DNA of 64,000 nt from Porifericola rhodea (GCF_030506305.1 NZ_CP119421.1:1356354-1420353); one strand, 5' to 3'; shown: positions 47,901 to 57,065, numbered from the stretch's first letter. The notes: generated by a model from the sequence alone, not told the origin. Translations and numbers: made by a program.

Positions 47901-48151
47901 CCCGTACCTCTGACTATTTATTTGTAAACAACTCGTACTTCAAACTCAGAAACTTGTCTTTGGGCTATAGCTTGAACCAGAATACGCTGGATAATATGGG
48001 CCCTGTAAGCAACCTGAGAGTTTATGTACAGGCAGAAAACCTCTTCTGGTTCAAAAATGAAGAGTATGGTGGACCCGACCCTGAGCGCCGGGATATAAAT
48101 GCCATCCCTGTTCCAACAGTACTATCGCTTGGACTCAACCTGAGCCTATAA
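44957..48151 (+). CDS. SusC/RagA-family TonB-dependent outer membrane transporter
   Basis: A 1064-residue protein. A signal peptide (ending IARAQ, about residue 30) precedes a carboxypeptidase-like N-terminal extension (SGTVTDENNEGLPGVNVLIK), the TonB-box-like EVVVVGY, a plug domain with PLYIIDGVP and VLKDASAASIYGSRASNGV, and the 22-strand barrel ending in LSLGLNLSL. It imports oligosaccharides bound by the neighbouring SusD with energy from TonB. Fructo-oligosaccharides are the likely cargo given the GH32 and fructokinase genes. susD starts 26 nt downstream. Confidence 0.95.
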   Translation: MKKQTLLKLLPAHCCLLALFWLCSFTIARAQETTVSGTVTDENNEGLPGVNVLIKGTAKGTVTDVMGSYSLSGVAPSDSLLFTSVGYASQVIAVGNQTAINIKLSEDVQSLQEVVVVGYTAERKVDLTGAIAVVELEPLKGQSLSSGNPAQALQGRVPGLYIERSGDPTGTNQQILIRGANTLGDNNPLYIIDGVPTTRPEVFASLNPSVIESVQVLKDASAASIYGSRASNGVLIVSTKNRVGGGDKKFNVQFNSNISALSEKGQRYEMLNAVDRGRALWQASVNDRTDPAGGYGEIYDFDWNGDFDNPVLNGVSVRPLVGGAPNVPAGDTDWQDIMYETGYVYNNDLTVSGGTENAFLLANIGYLKNTGTLAYTNYDRYTAKLNSNFSLFEDVVNFGVNTQFASSNETLASPDVGSAPTPGLAVTLAPTIPVYTSDGDFAGPLGSGYSDRNNPLLMQYINRWDNTHRSSFLGNAFASVRLLENLNFRTSMGVDYNQISIKNIEPRVSNGFITRSINSLTRVEDDYLSLTFSNTLTYKLELGNHNFDILVGTEAVKTDLTFLTSSAQEFAVETEDFFVLNAATGLRNNTGDETGSRLSSQFGKLSYRFQDKYLASFTLRRDGSSRFGANNRYGIFPAATVGWRIDQEDFMTGIEPLTQLKLRAGYGEVGNQSIGDLSRFGLFAPRYGLTQEQVRRTGFFFDQFYNVGTAYDLAGVNTGTLPSGFVSIQGANPDLKWETTTEINVGVDFGFFTQKLQGSFDYFTRKTRDVLITPPVASAAGEGVLRTLNGATVENQGWELALGYTDELESGLTYTISTNFSSFRDEITELPEEVRTGFAGNAEQDILGESQFAIFGYRTDGLFQSQEEVNAHANQVGAAPGRIRYVDLNNDGIVNALDQEYFGTTLPKLEYALSINLAYRGFDFSLFGSGVSGRRGFDNYIFLNEFIRGRDNVGPGTLDAWTPENSDSSIPALTLSDGNNETRTSDYLFVNNSYFKLRNLSLGYSLNQNTLDNMGPVSNLRVYVQAENLFWFKNEEYGGPDPERRDINAIPVPTVLSLGLNLSL

Positions 48152-48177
48152 TTTTACACTAGCAACAGAACTAAATT

Positions 48178-49908
48178 ATGAAACTCAATATAATCATTAC
48201 TCTTTTGGCAGCAACGGTGCTGCTGGTATCTTGCAATGACGATTTTCTGGAATATGAGCCTAAAGGCGTGTTGTCTAACGAAAATGTGGCGGCTCCCGAA
48301 AATATAGAAGGTCTGGTAACTGCTGCGTATGCGGGTATCGCCAATGACGAAATGATAGGCCCCATTACCAGCAATTGGGTATATGGTAGCGTACGCTCCG
48401 ACGATGCCTACAAAGCAGGAGGAGGGGTCTCCGATGTAATAGATATCCACTTTTTGGAGCAGTATAATCTGGTACAACCACAAACTGGTGACAACTGGAT
48501 GGGGCCATTAACCTTCACAAACCACTACAAAGCTATTTCCAGAACCAACTTTGCCCTGAAAGCGATTAGTGAGACTGAAGATTTTGACTTAAAGGCTACT
48601 CGTGAAGGTGAGCTCAGGTTTTTGCGAGGACACTCCTACTTTATGCTCAAGCAGCTTTTCAAATACATCCCCTACATTGATGAACGCATGTCGCCGGAAG
48701 AGATTCTGACCGTCTCTAACCGTGAGTTTAGCAATGATGAATTGTGGGATAAAATTGCTGAAGACTTTCAGTTCGCAGTAAACAATTTGCCGGAAACGCA
48801 GCCGGAAGTTGGTAGAGCCAACCAGTTAGCTGCTAAAGCCTATCTGGCTAAAGTGCGCCTCTACCAGGCCTATGAGCAAAATGAGCAGCATCAGGTGATT
48901 AACATTAATACCACGCGCTTACAGGAAGTTGTGGACTTGACTTCTGATGTGATTAATTCCGGAAAATATAGCTTACAGCCTGACTTTGCAGAAAACTTTC
49001 TTAATGGCTTTGATAATGGGCCTGAGTCTGTATTTGCTGCTCAGTTTTCTATTGCGGATGGCACAACTACAGGCAGAGTATCCTTTGTCACTGGCCTTAA
49101 CTCTCCGCATGGCTCTCCCGATTATGGATGTTGTGGGTTTCACTACGCCAGCCAGAATATGGTAAACGCTTTTAAAACGGATGAAGCTGGTCTTCCTCTG
49201 TTTGATACCTTCAATGATGAAGATATGATTGAGCCTGAAGATTTTCAGAGCAATGGTGTGGACCCACGCCTTGACCATACTGTAGGCGTACCCGGGCATC
49301 CATTTAAATACAATGCTAATTTTCTGTACAGCGAAAGCTGGGCACGTGACCCAGGCGTGTACGGTTTCTTTGGAAATATGAAGGAGCAACAGCTTCCGGA
49401 TTGTTCATGCTTTTTGAAGCAGGGCCCATTTATCGGCACCTCAAAAAACATAGACTTCATTCGTTATGCAGATGTACTACTGATGCAGGCAGAAGCCCTG
49501 ATAGAGCTTGGCCGTCACAACGAGGCCCTACCCCTGATCAATCAGGTACGGTCTCGTGCTAAAGCCAGCACGGAGCGTCTGCAATTTAGCGATGGGTCTA
49601 TGCCTTCTAATTACCGTATAGAGGTATATGTGGATGGTGAAAATATTAACTGGACACAGGAGAACGCCCGCGAAGCACTTCGTTGGGAGCGGAGACTGGA
49701 GTTTGCTATGGAAAGTCCACGTTTTTTTGACCTGGTACGCTGGGGCATTGCGGAAGAAACACTAAACGCTTACCTCGCCGAAGAGAAGACCAAACGCGAC
49801 TACCTGAGTAATGCTCAGTTTACCGCTGGCCGCGATGAATATTTGCCCATCCCTCAGCGAGAGATAGATTTTACCAAAGGGCTTTATGAACAAAACCCTG
49901 GCTATTAA
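48178..49908 (+). CDS. SusD/RagB-family outer membrane lipoprotein
   Basis: A 576-residue lipoprotein (lipobox LVSC, Cys at residue 19) that forms the lid of the SusC channel and binds the glycan outside the cell. The SusD opening DDFLEYEPKGVLSNEN, the TPR-containing N-terminal half (EGELRFLRGHSYFMLKQLF), FIRYADVLLMQAEALIELG and the C-terminal REALRWERRLEFAMES and LPIPQREIDF segments are all canonical. It is followed by a long hairpin that separates it from the GH32 gene. Confidence 0.95.
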   Translation: MKLNIIITLLAATVLLVSCNDDFLEYEPKGVLSNENVAAPENIEGLVTAAYAGIANDEMIGPITSNWVYGSVRSDDAYKAGGGVSDVIDIHFLEQYNLVQPQTGDNWMGPLTFTNHYKAISRTNFALKAISETEDFDLKATREGELRFLRGHSYFMLKQLFKYIPYIDERMSPEEILTVSNREFSNDELWDKIAEDFQFAVNNLPETQPEVGRANQLAAKAYLAKVRLYQAYEQNEQHQVININTTRLQEVVDLTSDVINSGKYSLQPDFAENFLNGFDNGPESVFAAQFSIADGTTTGRVSFVTGLNSPHGSPDYGCCGFHYASQNMVNAFKTDEAGLPLFDTFNDEDMIEPEDFQSNGVDPRLDHTVGVPGHPFKYNANFLYSESWARDPGVYGFFGNMKEQQLPDCSCFLKQGPFIGTSKNIDFIRYADVLLMQAEALIELGRHNEALPLINQVRSRAKASTERLQFSDGSMPSNYRIEVYVDGENINWTQENAREALRWERRLEFAMESPRFFDLVRWGIAEETLNAYLAEEKTKRDYLSNAQFTAGRDEYLPIPQREIDFTKGLYEQNPGY

Positions 49909-49923
49909 ACTAAATTCTTGATC

Positions 49924-49977
49924 CATAATTCTTCAGTAGGTTCGGGTGTCAAACATTCTTCCTGCTGAAGAATTATG
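49924..49977 (+). other. Long intercistronic hairpin between susD and the GH32 gene
   Basis: A perfect 13-bp pair (49924-49936 with 49965-49977) continues past one mismatch for 3 more bp, leaving a 20-nt loop. It begins 16 nt after the susD stop and ends 39 nt before the GH32 ATG. Only CTTTTAC follows, so it is either a weak terminator or an mRNA-stability or processing element that would favour susCD over GH32. Confidence 0.75.
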
Positions 49978-50016
49978 CTTTTACTTCATAACCTCAAAAA
50001 ACATTCTGGCTAATTT

Positions 50017-51594
50017 ATGAGACTACTAACTTTTATAACTACGCTCTGTTTTTTGGCAGCCTGCCAGCCCAGCAGTACCCATGAACAGACAAGTGATGCA
50101 CAGCAGCAAGACAGCCTTAGCGGCGAGCAACACCGACCTCTTTATCATTTTACTCCTCCTCAGCAATGGATGAACGACCCTAATGGTATGGTGTATTACG
50201 ATGGAGAATACCACCTGTTTTATCAGCATTACCCCGACAGCAACGTATGGGGGCCTATGCATTGGGGACATGCCGTGAGTGAAGACATGGTACATTGGGA
50301 GCATTTGCCCATTGCTCTTTATCCCGATAGCCTGGGTATGATTTTCTCAGGTAGTGCGGTAGCAGACCTAAACAACACTTCTGGATTGGGTAGCGCCGAA
50401 AATCCTCCACTCATAGCTATTTTTACTTACCATAATATGGAGGGCGAAAAAGCCGGTGAAAATGATTACCAGACTCAGGGCATAGCCTATAGCGTAGACA
50501 AAGGAAGAAGCTGGGAGAAGTATGAGGGCAATCCGGTAATAGAAAACCCTGGCATCAAAGACTTCCGTGACCCTAAGGTTTTCTGGCATCAAGAAAGTGA
50601 ACGATGGATTATGATTTTTGCCGCAGCTGACCGTATACGCCTGTACAATTCTCCCAACCTGACGGACTGGACTTTTATGAGTGAGTTTGGAGAGAATAGT
50701 GGCTCTCATGGTGGGGTATGGGAGTGCCCCGATCTTTTTCCGCTGCTAGTTAACGGAGAAGAGAAGTGGGTCATGCTGGTGAGTATCAATCCCGGCGGAC
50801 CTAATGGTGGCTCCGCTACCCAGTACTTTATTGGAGACTTTGATGGGCAGACTTTTACGAATGATAATTCCCCGGGAACTTCTCTCTGGGTAGACTATGG
50901 CAAAGATAATTATGCGGGTGTAAGTTGGTCTAACGTACCGGAGAGTGATGGTCGCCGCATCTTTTTAGGATGGATGAGCAACTGGCAATATGCCAATATT
51001 GTACCTACGTACAGCTGGAGAAGCGCCATGACGATAGCCCGCGAGTTACAGCTGGTAGATACTGAAGAGGGCATTCGCCTGAGCTCTTTGCCAGTAGAAG
51101 AGCTGCATAGCCTCAGAAAGGCATCTTTAGAAGTAGAGAGCCAGAGGATTTCTGCTACCCAGTCTCTGTCTGCACAAACTAGCTGGCAGGCAGTAGCCAA
51201 GGAGGGAATATTTGAATTTATCGTTCCTCAAAATTCTCAGGTCAAAGAATTTGGCCTTAAGCTCTCTAACAGTTTGGGAGAGGAAGTTCTGCTTGGCTAC
51301 GATAAAATGAAAAATGAATACTACGTAGACCGAAGCCAGGCCGGAAAAAATGAGTTCTCTGCTGACTTCGCCGGAAGACACCCTGCGCCCAGAACTGCTA
51401 CTTCTGATACCATTAAGATGCATGTTTACATAGATGTAGCTTCAGTAGAGCTATTCGCCGACGATGGTAAAACAGTAATGACAGAAATCTTTTTTCCTAA
51501 CGAGAACTTCCTGCAGTTGGATCTTTATACAGAAGGGGGCGAGGTTCAGTTAGTTTCTGGCAACCTGCATCAGTTAGAAGGTAGCATGCCCTAG
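50017..51594 (+). CDS. GH32 glycoside hydrolase lipoprotein (levanase/inulinase/invertase type)
   Basis: A 525-residue lipoprotein (lipobox FLAAC, Cys 16) with the GH32 five-blade propeller and C-terminal beta sandwich. Catalytic residues are visible: nucleophile D54 in WMNDPNG, the transition-state Asp D185 in FRDP, and the acid/base E236 in WECPDLF. GH32 enzymes cut beta-fructosidic bonds in levan, inulin or sucrose; endo versus exo and levan versus inulin cannot be decided from sequence by eye. It is the only glycoside hydrolase in the fructan locus. Confidence 0.95.
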   Translation: MRLLTFITTLCFLAACQPSSTHEQTSDAQQQDSLSGEQHRPLYHFTPPQQWMNDPNGMVYYDGEYHLFYQHYPDSNVWGPMHWGHAVSEDMVHWEHLPIALYPDSLGMIFSGSAVADLNNTSGLGSAENPPLIAIFTYHNMEGEKAGENDYQTQGIAYSVDKGRSWEKYEGNPVIENPGIKDFRDPKVFWHQESERWIMIFAAADRIRLYNSPNLTDWTFMSEFGENSGSHGGVWECPDLFPLLVNGEEKWVMLVSINPGGPNGGSATQYFIGDFDGQTFTNDNSPGTSLWVDYGKDNYAGVSWSNVPESDGRRIFLGWMSNWQYANIVPTYSWRSAMTIARELQLVDTEEGIRLSSLPVEELHSLRKASLEVESQRISATQSLSAQTSWQAVAKEGIFEFIVPQNSQVKEFGLKLSNSLGEEVLLGYDKMKNEYYVDRSQAGKNEFSADFAGRHPAPRTATSDTIKMHVYIDVASVELFADDGKTVMTEIFFPNENFLQLDLYTEGGEVQLVSGNLHQLEGSMP

Positions 51595-51617
51595 TACACC
51601 TTCTTAACTTATATATA

Positions 51618-51656
51618 GAAAAAGCACAAGATTCTGTCCTGTGCTTTCCTTTTTGT
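51618..51656. terminator. Terminator between the GH32 and GH92 genes
   Basis: AAAGCACA (51621-51628) pairs with TGTGCTTT (51640-51647), followed by CCTTTTTG; the upstream A run serves the convergent GH92 gene. Confidence 0.78.
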
Positions 51657-51676
51657 ACTTCATTGCCTATAAGCTA

Positions 51677-53998
51677 TTACAAACCCATTTCTCCCATAGA
51701 GGGCGGCACTTGTTGGCTGGCCCAGTTTGTATTTGGCTCATCACCCATCTCCAGTACCAGCTCCCCTCCCTGCAATATTTCTTCATGGAGAAGGTAGCTA
51801 CGTTCCAAAGGCTCACCATTTAAGGTAGCCGACTGTATGTAGCGATTTTCATCTGAGCTATCTGTAGCCTTAATACTAAATGTATTACCATTGCTCAAGT
51901 TAATGTTTGTTTCCTCAAAAACCGGACTACCTAATACATAATAAGGCATGCCCGGGGCTACCGGATAAAAACCCATCATACTAAATGTAAGCCAGGCAGA
52001 CATCTGTCCGGCATCTTCGTTTCCGCTGAGCCCTCCCGGCTCTGAGCTGTATTCTTCACGAATAATATCGCGCACCCACCGCTGCGTTTTCCAGGGTTCT
52101 CCAGCGTAAGCATAAAGGTATACGGTCTGGTGTCCTGGTTCATTACCATGCCAGTAGTAACGCTTCTCAAACAGAGTATCCAGCTTTTGAATAAATTTGT
52201 CTTTGCCTCCCATTAGCTGCATAAGCCCTGCTACATCATGTGGCACATACCAGGTATACTGAAAAGGCGAACCTTCGGTAATGAAGCTTGCTCGCGAAGC
52301 TACAGGGTCAAAAGGCTCTATCCAGCTACCATCAGCATAGCGCCCACGCGCATAGCCCGTGGTGGTATCAAATACGTGCTGGTAGTTTTTGGCCCTCTGT
52401 GCCAGCTGCGCATAGTCTTCCTGCTTACCTATTTTACGGGCTACCTGCGAAAGCACAAAATCGTCAAAAGCATACTCCAGAGTACGAGAAACCTGCTCTT
52501 TTTGATGAAAAGAATCAGGCACCGAGTCTTCCAGCGGAATGTAATTGTACTTTAGATAAGACTCCATACCCCTTCGGCCCTGCCCGTTCAGATAGCTCTG
52601 CCGATCAGTATTTACTTCAAAAGCATTCTTGCGCATAAGAGCGTAAGCCAGTTCCTGATCAAAATCATCTATCCCTTTTACCCAGGCATCTCCAATCATG
52701 GCGGTCACATGGTCACCAATCATGGCTGAAGTATAGCTGTTCCATGCCGGAAATATCGGTAGCCAGCCTCCCTGTTCTCCTTTTTTGATCAGAGAACGTA
52801 CCATATCATTTGTCTTCTCAGGATTGAGTATGGTATGCAGCGGATGCACCGCCCGGTACGTATCCCACATAGAAAAGTCAGCATAATAGTCAAACCCTTC
52901 TGCCTGAAATATATCGCGGGAAGCACCAAAGGCTACAAAAGCCCCATCATCATCGCTAAACATACGAGGTAGAAGCATTGCATGGTAGAGCGATGTATAG
53001 AACATACTTTTGTCTTCCTCGCTACCGCCACTTACCTGTACTTTGCTTAGTTGCTCTGTCCAGGCAGTTTCAGAGGCCTGCCTTAGCTCTTCAAAATTCC
53101 AGCCTTTGATCTCTGCCTGCATGTTTTTTCGTGCCTGGTCCAAGCTGGTATTAGATACGCCAACCCTAACCATCAGCGGCTGACCTTCTGCCGCTGGAAA
53201 CTGTACAAACGCACCTACTGACTCTCCGTTGCCTTCTGTTTTTAGCTGCCCCTCCAACACTTCGTTTCCTCTCCAGACTCCATAGGCTTCTATAGGCTGT
53301 TCAAACTGTATTACAAAATAGCCGCTAAAGCCAGCACTCTCCCCCCAACCCTGGTAGATACGATGTGCGGGATTATATCCTATTACTTCATTACGCTCAG
53401 GCACTACTGCTACATAGCCTTCTCCCTCATCGCTGTTTGGTTCTATTACCAGATAGGTTGACTCTTCATTCTGAGGAGTAAAGCGTAACATTCCGGCACG
53501 GGAAACCGCCGTAACCTCTGCCTGTATATCGTAATCATCCAGCATTACTTTGTAGTAAGAAGGAGTAGCAGTTTCTGTATCATGAGTATAGGAAGAGGCT
53601 CTTTCTTCAGCTTTCAGTTTCAGTTCACCATTTAGGGGCATAATGGTTACACTACCATAATCCTGTGTACAAGAGCCGCTCATCCAGCGACTCGCCCTAA
53701 AACCCTGAATATGGGTATCTTTATAGTAGTAGGGAGGCACACATTTTTTCTCTGTAGCCTGAGTCTGGGGGGTCCACTGTACCATACCAAAGGGTACTCC
53801 TACAGCAGGGAATGTCTGCCCCCTCAACTCAGAACCTGCCTCACTGTGTAGCTGGGCACTCTCAGTAGTACTGGCGGCAGTGCCGATGAGTGGATTAACA
53901 TAGCCCAGTGGACTGTCAGGAGAATCGGTAGCAGGCTGGCTGCCAGGGGTGCAGGCTGCTACAACAGCCAGCAACAAGCCTAATACAATATTTTTCAT
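51677..53998 (-). CDS. GH92-family glycoside hydrolase lipoprotein (alpha-mannosidase type)
   Basis: A 773-residue lipoprotein (MKNIVLGLLLAVVAAC, Cys 16). GH92 features are YVNPLIGT near the start, the SGSCTQDYGSVTIMPL segment, FDYYADFSMWDTYRAVHPL in the middle and the diagnostic GGLSGNEDAGQMSAW near the C-terminus. GH92 enzymes are Ca2+-dependent exo-acting alpha-mannosidases. Frames extend to 54043, but the ATG at 53998 begins the lipoprotein signal directly. It is convergent with the fructan operon and does not look like part of it. A mannan or N-glycan substrate is inferred from the family. Confidence 0.92.
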   Translation of the reverse strand: MKNIVLGLLLAVVAACTPGSQPATDSPDSPLGYVNPLIGTAASTTESAQLHSEAGSELRGQTFPAVGVPFGMVQWTPQTQATEKKCVPPYYYKDTHIQGFRASRWMSGSCTQDYGSVTIMPLNGELKLKAEERASSYTHDTETATPSYYKVMLDDYDIQAEVTAVSRAGMLRFTPQNEESTYLVIEPNSDEGEGYVAVVPERNEVIGYNPAHRIYQGWGESAGFSGYFVIQFEQPIEAYGVWRGNEVLEGQLKTEGNGESVGAFVQFPAAEGQPLMVRVGVSNTSLDQARKNMQAEIKGWNFEELRQASETAWTEQLSKVQVSGGSEEDKSMFYTSLYHAMLLPRMFSDDDGAFVAFGASRDIFQAEGFDYYADFSMWDTYRAVHPLHTILNPEKTNDMVRSLIKKGEQGGWLPIFPAWNSYTSAMIGDHVTAMIGDAWVKGIDDFDQELAYALMRKNAFEVNTDRQSYLNGQGRRGMESYLKYNYIPLEDSVPDSFHQKEQVSRTLEYAFDDFVLSQVARKIGKQEDYAQLAQRAKNYQHVFDTTTGYARGRYADGSWIEPFDPVASRASFITEGSPFQYTWYVPHDVAGLMQLMGGKDKFIQKLDTLFEKRYYWHGNEPGHQTVYLYAYAGEPWKTQRWVRDIIREEYSSEPGGLSGNEDAGQMSAWLTFSMMGFYPVAPGMPYYVLGSPVFEETNINLSNGNTFSIKATDSSDENRYIQSATLNGEPLERSYLLHEEILQGGELVLEMGDEPNTNWASQQVPPSMGEMGL

Positions 53999-54043
53999 AG
54001 GTTGAGTAATAGATATAGGTTTCATAGGGGTAATTTCCTGCAT

Positions 54044-54513
54044 TAAACTGGTTTAGACAAATACAATAGGCCAAACTTCATTTTTTTGTAGTTCTGCGCG
54101 CAAAACATTTTCTGAACAGATCTCTTATGCTAAAGGGCTTACTCACTATCTCTTTTTAAAACATATTGCCCTGTTTTTTTATGAAGCCCTTCTACTGTTA
54201 GCTATAAGTAGGTATTAACCTAAATCAGCTGGCAGCTCAGGTAAAGGCTGCTGCTGGATGATCAGCAAGCATGAAACTTATTATCTGCCAGATATAAAAT
54301 CATCTCTGACCGTTTGTATGACCGCATTTTAAGCTGATGCTTTAGCATAGCTTTGCCTCTTCTGATCTTGGTTTTGGGCGATTTTAAGTGCTCCCGAAAC
54401 GGATTTTTGTGTCTAAACTTCAGATTTCTTTTAACATAACATAAAATTCATCCGTCTGCCTGTGTCTGCTCAAAACATTTAGCTTTCTTTGGTTAAGCTA
54501 ACCAACCTAACAC
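54044..54513. other. Intergenic region (about 470 bp) between divergent GH92 and PHP genes
   Basis: No gene found. It contains only a short perfect palindrome AGCTG-G-CAGCT at 54227-54237 and AT-rich sequence. Promoters for both flanking genes must lie here but none matches the consensus well. Confidence 0.5.
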
Positions 54514-55695
54514 ATGCGTACACTATTCACCCTAAGCCTCAGCCTTATTTTATTTCAAGCCTCATATGCTCAACAGTGGTATAAAGGTAATCTGCACACC
54601 CACTCTTATTGGAGCGATGGCGATGATTTTCCGGAGATGATTATGGACTGGTATAAGTCTCACGGATACCATTTTGTGGGCTTATCAGATCATAACATAC
54701 TGGCAGAAGGAGAAAAATGGAAGCTTATTCCTAACTCCTATGCGCACCGTCAGGGTTTTCAGAAATACCTGGACAAGTACGGCGAGGAATGGGTAGAGTA
54801 CGAAAAAGATGCAGACGAGCGCATACGTGTCAGGCTGAAAACCTTAGCTCAATACCGCCCCCTGTTTGAAGAAGAGGGCAAGTTTCTGGTAATACAGTCA
54901 GAAGAGGTAACGGATCAGTTTGAAGATAAACACATCCACATGAACGTAACTAATGTGCAGAGCCTGATAGAGCCACAGCACGGCAATAGTGTTACGGAAG
55001 TGATGCAAAATAATATCAACGCTATTAACCGACAAAGGCAGGAGAGTCGTGTACCTATGTTTCCCCACATTAACCACCCCAACTTTATCTGGTCTATCAC
55101 GGTAGATGATATGATACCCTTGAGCGGAGAGCGCTTTTTTGAAGTCTATAATGGGCATCCTATGGTTAACAACTATGGTGACTCTACTCGTTTGGGAATG
55201 GAAAAGATTTGGGATATTCTCATTACCAATTATTTGAGAGATCAGAAACCTGTAATGTACGGGCTGGCTACCGATGACGCACATAGTTACCATATCTACG
55301 GAGGCGATCAAAGTAATCCCGGTCGCGGATGGGTAATGGTAAAAGCAGAAGAGCTGAGTGCAGAAGCCCTGATTAAAGCGCTGGAAGCAGGAGACTTTTA
55401 CAGTACTACTGGGGTGGAACTGGAAAGTATTGTCCAGACTGACAATAGACTGAGCGTAAAAGTAAAAAAAGAAGGAGGTATAAACTATCGTATACAGTTT
55501 TGGGGTAGCAAGAAAGGAGCCTCTCGTAAAGATATGGGCGTATTATTGCAAGAGGTAGAAGGCCTGGAAGCAAGCTACCAGTTACAGGAAGACGAACTCT
55601 ATGTACGGGCAAAGATCATCTCCACCAAACCCAAGATCAACCCTTTTCAGGAAGGAGACTTTGAAGTAGCCTGGACGCAGCCGGTAGTTCGCTAA
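54514..55695 (+). CDS. Exported PHP-domain metal-dependent hydrolase
   Basis: A 393-residue protein with a signal peptide (ending ASYAQ, about residue 20). The PHP motif NLHTHSYWSDG supplies H28, H30 and D35, and VGLSDHN supplies D59 and H60; later metal ligands fit QSEEV, FPHINHP and GLATDDAH. PHP enzymes are phosphoesterases or related hydrolases using two or three metals. The last about 100 residues form a beta-rich extension. Its 3' end is only 7 nt from the convergent amidohydrolase gene. Substrate unknown. Confidence 0.82.
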   Translation: MRTLFTLSLSLILFQASYAQQWYKGNLHTHSYWSDGDDFPEMIMDWYKSHGYHFVGLSDHNILAEGEKWKLIPNSYAHRQGFQKYLDKYGEEWVEYEKDADERIRVRLKTLAQYRPLFEEEGKFLVIQSEEVTDQFEDKHIHMNVTNVQSLIEPQHGNSVTEVMQNNINAINRQRQESRVPMFPHINHPNFIWSITVDDMIPLSGERFFEVYNGHPMVNNYGDSTRLGMEKIWDILITNYLRDQKPVMYGLATDDAHSYHIYGGDQSNPGRGWVMVKAEELSAEALIKALEAGDFYSTTGVELESIVQTDNRLSVKVKKEGGINYRIQFWGSKKGASRKDMGVLLQEVEGLEASYQLQEDELYVRAKIISTKPKINPFQEGDFEVAWTQPVVR

Positions 55696-55702
55696 CCAAC
55701 AA

Positions 55703-57052
55703 CTAAGGGCGCTGTGGTTCTTGATTTGAAGTGGGCACCCATGTACCATTCAGCATCACACGCTCTACTTTATACATGGCCTTAATATCATTCAGAGGGT
55801 TGCCATTCACGAGAACTAAATCTGCCTGCTTTCCCTGCTCAATGCTGCCTAAGCGATCTTCAATGCGGAAGAAACGGGCATTCTCTATGGTGGCAGCCTG
55901 TATTACCTCGGTATTACTTAAGCCGCTTTGCGCCAGCAACTCCAGTTCGCGCTGGTAAGCCCAACCAAACTCTGCATAAGGCACATAGGTATGAGACCCA
56001 GCTACTACGGAAGCTCCTGCTTTTTTGGCTTTTCCTACAAAAGCGAGCATGTTCTGAAAACCTTTAGCCTTGGTGCTATCTGTATGCTCTTCATCCAGCT
56101 GGTATTCAAAAATTGCCAGAGTAGGACTGATTACGGTTCCGCTTTTTACAATTTTACTGATGAGCGTATCTGTCTGTGCACTATTCATGTCTATCTTGCT
56201 CCATACATCATAGCGACCATACCTGCGTGCGTTGTTATCAGCCATTACCCTCTGCCGATAGGCTTCTGCTTCTGGTAATGGTATCAAGCCAGTGCCGAAA
56301 GAAGTGACATGCTCAATACCATCAATACCCGCAGCCATAGCATCAGTAGCGGTAGTTATCTCAAGATGAGCCGTTGTAGGAATACCGTATTTATCGGCCT
56401 CTTCACAAATAGCACGTATAATTTCTGGTGTCAGCCTGTAATATACTTTAATAGCAGAAGCACCATCAGCAACAAAATCAGCCACCCTGGCCCTGGCTTC
56501 TTCGGCATCTCTTACTATAACACAGTTTTTTGGGTAGGCCGGAGGAAACATATCCAGGTGTGGCCCAGTAAGAAACAGGCGGGGGATTACTCTTCCTGCC
56601 GACCTGATCTCCTTATACCTATACTCCCAGGCTCCGGGATCGCGAATGGAAGTGACTCCATGGCTTAAAAACTTAGTAATTAGCTCAATATTACCCTGAT
56701 GATAGTGTGCATCCAGCAGACCGGGAAGCACAGCTCTTCCTTCTGCTTCTACAACTTCTGCCATATCGGGTACGGCAAAGCTACCCTCTTCTCCTACTTC
56801 AGTTATAAGACCATCTTCTACCAGTATAGAGGCATTGTTTAATGGCTCTCCGCCCAAGCCATCAATAAGTAATGCTCCTTTTATCAGAATACTTTTTTTA
56901 GCGGTAGGAATAACATCTTCGTTAACTGCACGAATCTCAACTTTTTGGGAAGGAATTTCTGTCTGAGTTTTATGCGTTGCCTGAGGCTCGGAGGTACAAT
57001 GTACCAATAATAAGCAACCAAAGAGGAAGCCTGCAATTTTGCTTATATACAT
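55703..57052 (-). CDS. Amidohydrolase-superfamily lipoprotein
   Basis: A 449-residue lipoprotein (LLVHC, Cys 19) with the amidohydrolase TIM barrel. Metal motif LDAHYHQG gives H116 and H118; K202 in AIKVYY could be the carboxylated Lys, with H229 in TTAHLE and H248 in GIEHVTS. At the position of the near-invariant Asp (AGTDA in relatives) this protein has AGSHTY, so H354 replaces it. The C-terminal RLGSIEQGKQADLVLVNGNPL is canonical. It lies 13 nt after the upstream gene of unknown function, so they are cotranscribed. Substrate unknown; activity might be altered by the missing Asp. Confidence 0.85.
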   Translation of the reverse strand: MYISKIAGFLFGCLLLVHCTSEPQATHKTQTEIPSQKVEIRAVNEDVIPTAKKSILIKGALLIDGLGGEPLNNASILVEDGLITEVGEEGSFAVPDMAEVVEAEGRAVLPGLLDAHYHQGNIELITKFLSHGVTSIRDPGAWEYRYKEIRSAGRVIPRLFLTGPHLDMFPPAYPKNCVIVRDAEEARARVADFVADGASAIKVYYRLTPEIIRAICEEADKYGIPTTAHLEITTATDAMAAGIDGIEHVTSFGTGLIPLPEAEAYRQRVMADNNARRYGRYDVWSKIDMNSAQTDTLISKIVKSGTVISPTLAIFEYQLDEEHTDSTKAKGFQNMLAFVGKAKKAGASVVAGSHTYVPYAEFGWAYQRELELLAQSGLSNTEVIQAATIENARFFRIEDRLGSIEQGKQADLVLVNGNPLNDIKAMYKVERVMLNGTWVPTSNQEPQRP

Positions 57053-57065
57053 GAGGTTGAAAGGT

